A stretch of 64,000 nucleotides of DNA, from positions 1,035,001 through 1,099,000 of the forward strand of contig JAMWBK010000010.1 in assembly GCA_029953675.1 (NCBI GenBank), read 5' to 3'. The position numbers were made by a program, and so were the translations under genes. Under the pieces are notes generated by a model that was not told the origin of the DNA, did no database searches, and was given only the letters and a program-made list of their open reading frames with translations. Positions 56,507 to 64,000 of the stretch are shown here, piece after piece (within the stretch, counting starts at the first letter, position 1; every line of letters starts with the position of its first letter). This DNA comes from Rhodosorus marinus (taxonomy: Eukaryota; Rhodophyta; Stylonematophyceae; Stylonematales; Stylonemataceae).

Positions 56507-56529
56507 GGAACTGCCACTTTTCTCAGAAG

Positions 56530-56910
56530 TCGTACCCTGAAGCGCTACGCAAGGCGTGTAAAGGAGCTAAGAACTAGGTAGCGAAGCGTGCAAACCCAGG
56601 CGCCTATGGCGCGCCTCGGCATACTGCTCGAATATCGCCACAGAGAGACACTTAAGCGGCGCTAAAGTTCCAAGTATTCAACAGGATGCTCGGTAAAACA
56701 TTTCCGCAACCACTCCAAACCCGAGCTATCCACGTGGCCAAAGCTTTCCACAATGAAAGGCTGGAACCGGTGTGAGCGACCCTCGGCGCGAGGCGGACTG
56801 GCCATACTCACAGCATACCGTCGTTCCCTCACTCGGCGAAGGGCAGAAGCGGCTGCACCCCGGGGCGGGCGGCAGCAGTGAGATGGGCGCTGGCCACAGG
56901 GCATGTTATC
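56530..56910 (-). mobile_element. LINE-like 3' fragment, family 2
   Basis: Another inverted copy of the family-2 tail: MPCGQRPSHCCRPPRGAAAS, RSHRFQPFIVESFGHVDSSG and LEWLRKCFTEHPVEYLEL. It abuts the previous copy head to tail and carries many substitutions, so the insertions are of different age. Confidence 0.65.
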
Positions 56911-56973
56911 GCTTTTCTCCTTTTTTTGCTGAATAAGATAATTTATTAGTAGTTAACATAGCAAACCACCAGC

Positions 56974-57224
56974 CTACATCAAACCCTTTACCCTTTCCTC
57001 GATTATCACTGGCAACGAGGGTCTAAATTTCGAGCGCCGGAACGAAACCGGAAGCGGGACTCCCAGCATTAACCGCTTCCTTCCCCCGAATCTAACCAGC
57101 TTCCTCGTCTGCTTGGTATTTACCACTCTCCAGGAACAAGCCTTCATCAGCACGACTGGTTCCTCATCACCAACCTTGAGGCCAGCGAATCCGTCTCTCA
57201 AGCCTCCGGAGGATATTATCCATT
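56974..57224 (-). CDS. possible last exon of an unrecognised gene
   Basis: The minus frame reads ENFEWIISSGGLRDGFAGLK, VGDEEPVVLMKACSWRVVNT and KQTRKLVRFGGRKRLMLGVP to a TAG at 56974. Composition is clearly protein-like. It has no ATG; a GTAG acceptor at about 57245 would open it. The upstream exons may include MFRSFCGKVFCGLAAKTLT near 57560, but no continuous model was found. Confidence 0.3.
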
Positions 57225-57376
57225 CAAAATTTTCGCCTCCAGGATCTTGCCCTTGCCTACGGTGCGAACAATAATTCTCATCAGCGTTGCTCCATCTCCA
57301 TTAACCCAGTCCAAGTGCAACCTCCCCCAGCATGCATTGTGCTCTTGCCGCGATCCGTTGAGTATACGTCCTGCGA

Positions 57377-57528
57377 CGTTCGATATTGGTACGTTCGTCT
57401 GAATTGCGATACATAAGAGTTTTTGCGGCCAAACCGCACAATATGTTCGATACTGGGACGTTCGATATTGGCACATTCGTCTGAATTGCGATACGTAAGA
57501 GTTTTTGCGGCCAAACCGCAAAATACTT
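57377..57528. repeat. 82-bp tandem duplication
   Basis: CGTTCGATATTGG..TTCGTCTGAATTGCGATAC and the following AAGAGTTTTTGCGGCCAAAC occur twice, starting at 57377 and 57459. The two units differ at a few sites. It lies between the possible exon on the left and the secreted-protein gene on the right. Confidence 0.85.
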
Positions 57529-57757
57529 TCCCACAGAAGCTGCGGAACATCTTGAGCGCACAACGGAGGGCAAAATGCAAGTGTGACTCCTGCGAAAACT
57601 TCCACCGCTACTAGTTGTCATGGGTTCACAAGCCAGATTAGTTTTCGCCTGAAGTGTATGGCCGCTACAAAAGTCGTCGCTCCCAGCGACGCCCTCGAGG
57701 ACGTCAACTTAGACAGATCCACTCATCAGATCCCCGGCCACTGGTGGGTGACATGCT

Positions 57758-57763
57758 TTTATT
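57758..57763 (-). terminator. AATAAA polyadenylation signal
   Basis: A minus-strand AATAAA lies about 80 bases downstream of the stop codon of the secreted Cys-rich protein gene at 57843. The position is right for a poly(A) signal. Confidence 0.4.
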
Positions 57764-57842
57764 TGTTTTACGCACATGATCTTAAGCACTAACGCGGGGA
57801 ATAGTATGAGATCCGAACGAGCCAATCTTGCACCTGTACCTC

Positions 57843-58439
57843 CTATTCTGCGCTCATGCACTCTACATCAAGCCTACATACTACAATGTCGGGTCCGGCA
57901 GCGGTTCTGAGTTCGCAACCATCGCCGGCTGTAGTGACCTCGGCCCTAACCGTTTTGCCATCTTCTCTCCTGAGCATGGCGTGTGCAATCCAATATAGAG
58001 GGGAACCATCACAACATCCCGCGTCGTCTGTCAATATCTCGTTGTGGCAGATATGCAAGCTCAACTCCGTCAAAACGGTGTTAGCCGGCAGGCCCCTCTT
58101 CGCCAGCACCTTCCCAACGTTCCTCCGGTTGGGGTACTCCACAGGTTCACGGATGAGCTCCTTCTTCGAGAAGATCCCCCCCCTGATGCTCACTAAGGGT
58201 AATCTTTTCGAGTCGAAGCGCATCCGAATGCACGGTAACCCGTCCGATCTTCGAGCAGTCGAAAAGAAAACAGTACCTTCCGATGTGTTATTGTTCTTGA
58301 AAGCGAACTTTGAGGACACTCCGGTGTCCACGGTGTCAACAAACAGAAAGGTGCTGTCAAAAGCACCTTGACAGGTCTGGGTCTCCCCGGATACCAGGCA
58401 GAGGAAACCCACCGCAAAACAATACCATGCCAAAGACTT
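57843..58439 (-). CDS. secreted Cys-containing protein of unknown family (member 1)
   Basis: The minus frame from ATG 58439 gives 198 residues, with a signal peptide (MKSLAWYCFAVGFLCLVSGE). An upstream in-frame ATG at 58544 would add another hydrophobic stretch and looks less likely. The mature part contains CIRMRF, VSIRGGIFSKKEL, LTELSLHICHNEILTDDAGC, CDGSPLYWIAHAML, GKTVRAEV and VCRLDVEC. These match in order with the plus-strand gene at 60714 (C-x-R..F, R-x-GIFS, L..ICxxxI, CC-x-(G/E)-S, VRAxx, VCxLxVxC), so the two are paralogues. No known domain is recognised. Probably extracellular or cell-surface. Confidence 0.65.
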   Translation of the reverse strand, partial: KSLAWYCFAVGFLCLVSGETQTCQGAFDSTFLFVDTVDTGVSSKFAFKNNNTSEGTVFFSTARRSDGLPCIRMRFDSKRLPLVSIRGGIFSKKELIREPVEYPNRRNVGKVLAKRGLPANTVLTELSLHICHNEILTDDAGCCDGSPLYWIAHAMLRREDGKTVRAEVTTAGDGCELRTAAGPDIVVCRLDVECMSAE

Positions 58440-58544
58440 CATTTCGTTCACAAGTCTAGTTCTTAGTGGGAGTACGATAGGCTCAACCGACGGATACCAC
58501 CAATAAACACCAAGCAGGAGGAGGAACAAGCTAAAGATCCTCAC

Positions 58545-59068
58545 TCGTGCCCTGACAGATACGTTTTCCTCGTCACTTCCGCCTTGACAGATACGCTTTC
58601 CTCCTCACTCCCGCCTTCACAGATACGCTTCCCACCTCACTCTTCTCCACCCCCTACTTACGGCTACGAACAGCAAGTAGCATTCCGGTTTTTATATATT
58701 ACCAGCCCGATCCATCATGTAGGATATAGAGCGATGCGGCCCGTGAATGCCTTGCACCAGCGCTCATGCCTCCGATCAAACAATTCATTTATGTCCAGCG
58801 TCTTTCCATTTTGTTCTTAAATTTCCTCCCTCCGCAGTTGACAGCCAATCCTCATCAAGAGAACCGACCACATCCGAATTCCAGATTCCCCCCTCCCTCT
58901 ACAGCCGATAGAGCAGTATCCCACCATCCCCTCCCTCCTCGCTCTGATCGCCGGAAAAATTGCGGACACTCGACAAGACTTGTCAATGCAAGATTCTGTT
59001 CGAAAACAAGCCAATGAATGAATTGTTTAATCGGAGACTGAAAAAAAAACCCCAAAGGGGTAAGAAGA
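58545..59068. other. no supported gene
   Basis: 5' flank of the minus-strand secreted-protein gene, with a duplicated stretch around TTGACAGATACG and TTTCCTC near 58553-58630. The right part runs into the 3' untranslated end of a minus-strand LINE fragment (AATCGGAGACTGAAAAAAAA at 59030). Confidence 0.4.
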
Positions 59069-59547
59069 CTAAGCGCCGCGAAGGTCGCGCGCCTCCAATA
59101 GTGACGCAGTGCGCCACAATAAGAAACTCAAGCGAGTAAACGACGATTGTAGAAGGTCCGGGCGTTCGCCGACTATCTCCCGAAGCCAACGATGTCCACT
59201 GAGTCTACAAACCCAAAGGATGATTAGGGGCACCAGGAGATGTGCGAGAGCGCAAGGACGAACCTCGGGGGTAGATAAAGCACTCGCATATTTCGCCTCT
59301 TTATGGCGACGCATGCTGGCAGCGACATATCCACGGCGCTCTCCCGCGCTGGCAGATAACGAATAGCCTGGGGATTCGGAACAGCAAGGTCAACGTAGCG
59401 AGCAAAAACCTTACAAAACAAGTATTGTTTTGTAACGTTTTCGATTGAGGAGAGAAATACTTCTCTCGTGAACGGAAAAAGCGTTTCTACTGGTTTTCCA
59501 CTTGAAGAGTACAGGCATTCTGTGAGCCCGGGAGTGGATACAGCCAA
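59069..59547 (-). mobile_element. LINE-like 3' fragment, family 1-like
   Basis: The minus strand reads KVFARYVDLAVPNPQAIRYL then, in a shifted frame, MRRHKEAKYASALSTPEV, HLLVPLIILWVC and LSFLLWRTASLLEARDLRGA. This corresponds to the family-1 tail at 54832-55325. Its 3' sequence (GACCTTCGCGGCGCTTAGTC, then a TTTTTTTTTCAGTCTCCGAT block) recurs near 62521-62560 and 62785-62840, which links this family to the right-hand end of the window. Confidence 0.55.
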
Positions 59548-59654
59548 TCAGAGACTACCAAAATGTCGTTAGAAGGTCATCGGTTTTCGCAGTCTAAATC
59601 GTCAGCGGATAACTGGCTCCGTAAACGCCGGTGGAGCTCTACTGATTTTTGAGA
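59531..59654 (+). repeat. 124-bp direct repeat, copy 1
   Basis: Begins GGAGTGGATACAGCCAATCA and ends ACTGATTTTTGAG. The same 124 bases occur at 59907-60030 with only a few changes. The copies lie 376 bp apart. Confidence 0.9.
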
Positions 59655-59906
59655 GACTATGGTCACTGGTCGTTCAGTAACCATTCCACCGTACCACGCT
59701 TGCGTAAACGCGGTGCGTTTAGGGGAAAGTGTGGATGGAATCAGCAGAGAGCATCACTGGATAACATTTTGAAAGAAGAAATTGTAGAGTTACGTAGACG
59801 ATTCTAACCCCCGCTAGCTGTGCAAAATCAAGCAAAAGGCCCTAACGGTTTTTTTTAACGAGCAGCAACACTCCCGTGCTCACAGAATGCCTGCACTATG
59901 TCGGTT

Positions 59907-60030
59907 GGAGTGGATACAGCCAATCAGAGACTACCAAAATGTCGTTAGACGGTCATCGGTTTTCGCAGTCTAAATCGCCAGCGAATAACTCGCTCCGTAA
60001 ACGCCGGTGGAGCTATACTGATTTTTGAGG
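59907..60030 (+). repeat. 124-bp direct repeat, copy 2
   Basis: Second copy of the block at 59531-59654. The two flank a 250-bp segment, as long terminal repeats of a tiny element would, but no primer-binding site or polypurine tract could be assigned. Confidence 0.9.
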
Positions 60031-60140
60031 GGTATGGTCGTCGCTCAGAAGAAAAGGCCGTTGATGGGTTGGATGCCAATAAAAAAAACCGGTATTTGGA
60101 TGATCCAGTCAATCCGAGATTCAGTAGTTTCCGTTTAGAT

Positions 60141-60500
60141 CTATGAAATAAGCGCTCACCACCTCTAACCGCAGCCGCTCGTCTCAAGTGGAAGCAGCAT
60201 AATCCCCCCCTACTGCTGGGGTAAAATTCAAACCAGTTCAAGCCCGATAATACCGACACAAGAGTCCTCCCAACCAGCCCCCTACCAGCCCCCTGGTTGG
60301 GAGGTAAAGAACTAGGGAAGGCGTGCAAACCCAGCTGCCTATGGCGCAAGAGGCTGGTAAGGGCTGGTTGGGAGGACTCTTGTGTCGGTATTATCGGGCT
60401 TGAACTGGTTTGAATTTTACCCCAGCAATAGGTGGGGATTATGCTGCTTCACCTTGAGACGAGGGGCTGCGGTTAGAGGTGGTGAGCGCTTATTTCATAG
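60141..60500. mobile_element. foldback element with 140-bp inverted arms around a LINE scrap
   Basis: The left arm (60141-about 60281, CTATGAAATAAGCGCTCACC onward) is the near-exact reverse complement of the right arm (about 60361-60500, ending GAGCGCTTATTTCATAG). The roughly 80-bp loop contains AAAGAACTAGGGAAGGCGTG and GCAAACCCAGCTGCCTATGG, the 3' end phrase of the family-2 LINE copies. The right arm ends about 210 bp upstream of the secreted-protein gene at 60714. A TATATATA sequence lies at 60516-60523, just outside it. Confidence 0.85.
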
Positions 60501-60713
60501 GTGGTTGCTTTCGTCTATATATAGATTCGGAGGGCGTGTCGCGCAGGCAGGGGGATCAAAGCTGAGTTTGCTTCGGACTTGGTAGCTGGATGAGAATGGG
60601 TGGAGGGGCAGCTAGGGTAAAGTCTTCTGCTCGGCGCGGCGCTGATAGGAGTTTTTGTTCGTCGGTAAGGAGGAATTGGACGGAACGGGTGCGGGTGTTT
60701 GTAGAGAAGAGAG

Positions 60714-61970
60714 ATGTTAAGAGGTATCACACTCGTTGTATTGAGTCTGACGTTGTTGGGTTGCGTCGAATGTTGTGTTGTGAGATGCGACCTTAAAACA
60801 TGTGATCTAGTGCCCGCATTCACGCGATTTGCTTCGGGTATCTTCAATGCGGATTTGGTGGACAAGAACGGCACAGCGCTAGGAGGTATCGAGCTGAGTG
60901 TGGTGGAGAAGGCCGACAGGAACTGCTTTCGGGCGGTTTTTACAACGGTGGAAAATGTTGGTCTTGCGCAGCTCAGGGTAGGAATCTTCTCATCGGCAGA
61001 TGAGTCGCCACCCACTGGACGGGATAGATTCACAAGGAGGAGGGATTTTAGATTCCCGAGGACGACGGGTGTTTCTGGAACCGAGATCACAACGCTTCGA
61101 AAGGGTCGTATAGACATCTGCCCCGAAGACATCTCCGTGGAGGAGTCCAAATCGTGCTGCGGAGAGAGCTTGTTTGATTTGTACGCATATGCTGTGGTCG
61201 TTGTGAATGGAACGCGTGTGCGGGCATACATGAAGCGGCTTGAGGGCTCAACCGTCCCATGCAGAGTGCCAGACCCCAAGAAACCGTTCCGGGAAGTCTG
61301 CACCCTAGAAGTTACCTGCAGCAACAATTGCAACACGGATGAATGCTCGCTCGGAGAAGACTGCGTTCTGCTTGACGAATTTTCCGAAGCGAACTGCGGA
61401 GCTGATTCGGTATTTCGAGCCGCAAATCGCTGACGATGGCCTCTAAACCAATCTTGAAGAGGTTTATCCCTTTCTCGGAGTCCTAACTCTGCAAGTTCCT
61501 GTTGTTCTGTTTAGATTGCTGTTGCGGACACCCAGAACCGGCAATGTATTTGTAAGAAACTTGACTGTGGCACAGAAGCGAATTGCATTGCAGATCGTGC
61601 CTGCATGGATGTCACGATATTTGGAAGATCATGTCCTCCTCGCTTGGTGTGATAAAACTCTATTGCAAGCTCAACATCGAAAACGGCTGTAAATGTCAAA
61701 TGGACGAGGCTAATTCCAGACTGTTTGGTGCTTTTTGTTTTCCAGATTGGGCAGAACCAAAATGGGTTCTGTAGATGCATTATCCCTTGCTCGAACGTCG
61801 AATGCGTGATGCCTGGGTCTAATGGCCAGCCTTTCTCCTGTCTATCATTCGACGAAGTTATCGAGCTCTTTTGCTCCAGGAGGGATTGCACGAACCGTCG
61901 AAATGTATGTATAGAAATGACAATACGCGTTTTTCATATGAGGACTTTTATCGTTGATACTCCAGCGTAG
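60714..61970 (+). CDS. secreted Cys-rich protein of unknown family (member 2), three exons
   Basis: Exons 60714-61409, 61515-61646 and 61746-61970 give 350 residues. Signal peptide MLRGITLVVLSLTLLGCVEC. The first exon carries the domain shared with the minus gene at 57843: DRNCFRAVF, LRVGIFSSADE, RKGRIDICPEDISVEESKSC, CGESLFDLYAYAVVV, GTRVRAYM and VCTLEVTC. It then ends in a Cys-rich segment. Exons 2 and 3 each start with ATT in phase 0 and encode a related Cys module (RQCICKKLDCGTEANC; GFCRCIIPCSNVEC). Symmetric phase-0 exons of this kind allow module duplication. The GTGTGA donor of exon 2 and the true 3' end are uncertain (a GTATGT donor at 61905 could add a further exon). An extracellular role is likely; function unknown. 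Confidence 0.62.
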
Positions 61971-62104
61971 ATATCGGATCGCTCACGTTTTCCTCCTGTG
62001 CCATCCAATTTGTTTCACACGCGATAGAGAGTTATTCGCCAACAGCATAACGGGACTTGTGCCGTGAGTTCCACTCCCGTATATCCCTTTTAACTTTTTT
62101 AGCA

Positions 62105-62566
62105 TAGCCTGAAGCGCTACGCAAGGCGTGAAAAGGAACTAAGAACTAAGTAGGGAAGCGTGCAAACCCAGGCGCCTATGAGGCGCCTCGTCAAGCATGC
62201 TGCTCGAATATCAACACTTAAACGCCGCAACAGTTCGAAGTATTCAACCGGATGCTCAGTAAAATATTTCCGCAACCACTCCAAACCCGACTTCTCCACC
62301 TGGCCAAAGCTTTCAACACCAATTTCTGCACTCGAGCCGTCAGAGGCGAGATTGTTCCAGCCCGCGGCCTACGGGCGTATGCCTCGGATGACGCCAAGAA
62401 ACCCTCTTGCAACGCCTCGAATTCGCCCTTCAGGAATAGTGTCAACGGCTCGCGGATCTCTGGTGTGCAAACAGAGGCCAGGAGCAGGCGCGGCATCACG
62501 CCCAAGAATTCTCACATGACGGAAAAAGACTAAGCGCCACGAAGGTCGGTGCGCCTCCAAGATCAA
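62105..62566 (-). mobile_element. LINE-like 3' fragment, mixed families 1 and 2
   Basis: The left part (62105-62330) is a family-2 tail: GLEWLRKYFTEHPVEYFELL on the minus strand, ending AGGCTATGCTAAAAA. The right end (62521-62560) carries the family-1 3' phrase AAGACTAAGCGCCACGAAGG. Two insertions are therefore joined or nested here. Confidence 0.5.
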
Positions 62567-64000
62567 CAGCAGCGTCCATACACCACAGTTAGAATCTCAA
62601 GCCGGTAGACAAGGATTGAAGATAGCACGGAATATTGTTAACATTGCACAAGGTGTGAGTCCGTAGTTGCTCTCACGGAGGGGGAGCTCAAGACGTGGGA
62701 ACTAAAGCGATCGGGGGGGGGGGGTGGGTGGTTCGGCCGGTATGGAAGTGGGGCAGTTCTCCCCGCCGATCTTTGGTCCGATTGAATTATTGAATCGGAG
62801 ACTGAAAGACAAAGAAAAAACCATTGAGGGGAAAAAGACTAAAATATGGAATGGCTTTATCTACACCCGGGGTTTGGTCTGCCCAGACAAAAAAGGTTCT
62901 TCCCAATCAAACTCTTTCTGTTGGGTGCAATGCTCCGGAGATATTTGGGTAGATGAGCATAGCATCAATCTGCCAGAACAGCAAAAAAGCAATTTGGTAT
63001 GAACACGAAGAGCCATCAATCTGCCCAAACACCAAATTTGATATGCGCGCAGTGCCATCAATCTGCCCGAACACCAAATTTGATATGAACAAGAAGGGCT
63101 GTTGTGCAAGGGGAACCTATAGCGGGGAACCTATAGAGGGATCATAGTGCGCGCACTGCAAAAGGACGTTGCTTTGAGGAAAAGCTAAATGCCAGAACTG
63201 GTTCTCCCAATGAACAAATCATCAAGAAAACGATCGCCGTGCGCCTATTTCATGTTGGCCTTACATTTAGAGATTAGCCCTGAAAGAAAACCATATGCTA
63301 ATCAGACTTTAAATCACCCCCCTGAAGAAATCCTTTTCACAATCTTATTGTGCTAGCATACCTCCCTGTGACTGTTCCCATTCCACACTATTTTCTTGGT
63401 AAATAAATTTCTATAGGAAACATCTTGGATATTTACCTTCGCTCATCCCGTCGCTGCCAAACACCATACGTTTTCAAAAAAATTCAGATGGGGGGGGGGA
63501 AGCGCGAGTTGATCTTTTGCTTTCGCTTATCTTGTAGCGTTTGCGAAACGTGGAGGTTGCATCAGCCAGGACAAGTGCAACGGGTGTAGCTTAGGTAGTG
63601 AACCCCCACTCACTCCCTTGAACAGCTTGAGCTTTGCCTCTCAAACATTTGGCCGTGGAGTAACTTCGTTAACGCCCGCAACAGAGCAACCCTTCCCAAG
63701 CTATACCAGCTTGAGTGTCTCTAAGCAAAGTGGAACCCCGCGGTTCACGGGACTGAGGATTTTGCCGGATTAGAAGTGGGACTAGTTATGGAACCCTACT
63801 CCAAAACTGCATTCAAAAAAGAAAAGAAGCTGAATCAAAAGAATTTAAGTAGAAATCCCGAGCGAAACTCGATTTCTACCCACCCCTCAACATCATATTT
63901 TAAAACAAAGTACAGGCTCGAGAATCATTGAACAGGTCAAGCTGACACTGATTTCCTCCCTTTCCCACCACCCCACCAAACCCCCCCCCCTCTCCCTCAT
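62567..64000. other. no supported gene at the right end
   Basis: Contains a short imperfect tandem repeat (62963-63097), G-rich runs (62711-62722, 63490) and C-rich runs near the window end. No gene or RNA gene recognised. A gene could begin beyond 64000. Confidence 0.4.
62963..63097. repeat. three imperfect tandem units of about 42-51 bp
   Basis: Units start CATCAATCTGCC at 62963, 63014 and 63056 and continue with AACACCAAATTTGATATG or a diverged form. The second and third are close copies, the first is more diverged. Confidence 0.8.

Noticed and set aside
60516-60523. TATATATA as a firm promoter of the 60714 gene.
   Set aside because: It is about 200 bp upstream of the ATG and short AT runs are common here; mentioned only as a possibility.

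Overview
This window looks like nuclear DNA of an intron-bearing, plastid-bearing eukaryote. Most genes are split by GT-AG introns of about 75-145 bp (one is 303 bp). No bacterial operon or ribosome-binding-site logic is visible. Three pentatricopeptide-repeat (PPR) proteins and a plastid-type 4Fe-4S ferredoxin-domain protein point to an organism with organelles of the plant/algal kind. A membralin, a GRASP, a MAP kinase, a DYRK kinase and a mitochondrial-type carrier are general eukaryotic genes. Secreted Spondin_N plus Hint and G8/CEMIP-like proteins are not typical of land plants. A red alga or other unicellular alga is my best inference, but no rRNA, tRNA or species marker is present to prove it.

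Layout: 1-5.8 kb is a repeat nest with three copies (two direct, one inverted) of a 0.7-0.8 kb element that carries a conserved 45-codon ORF. 5.8-19.5 kb is a gene island: a three-exon PPR-like gene (-), a probable pseudogene (-), a SAM-carrier-like gene (+), a DYRK kinase (-), an unknown four-exon membrane protein (-), a small membrane protein (+) and membralin (-). 19.5-24 kb is gene-poor. 24-31.6 kb holds a nine-exon MAP kinase (+) and two divergent intronless PPR genes. 31.6-34.3 kb is gene-poor and contains a long hairpin. 34.3-38.1 kb carries a small PP1-docking-type protein (+) and a 1035-residue secreted G8/CEMIP-like protein (-). 38.7-42.5 kb is mostly decayed sequence.

42.6-49.6 kb has a ferredoxin-domain protein (+), a membrane-anchored coiled-coil protein with a long five-residue Ser-Glu repeat tail (+) and a seven-exon GRASP gene (-). 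49.6-51.9 kb is decayed mobile-element-like sequence. 52-53.7 kb encodes a secreted Spondin_N / Thr-Pro repeat / Hint protein. 54.8-62.6 kb is a cluster of 5'-truncated LINE-like retroelement 3' ends, direct repeats and a foldback element, surrounding two members of one secreted Cys-rich family (57.8-58.4 kb - and 60.7-62.0 kb +).

The housekeeping genes are intron-rich. The two larger PPR genes, the G8 gene and the Spondin/Hint gene are long single open frames. The most interesting items are the Spondin_N-Hint protein, the paired secreted Cys-rich family, the TVY activation loop of the MAP kinase, the compact GRASP and the small conserved ORF in the 5' repeat family. Exon structures were derived by eye from splice consensus and family similarity, and no search or alignment was run.
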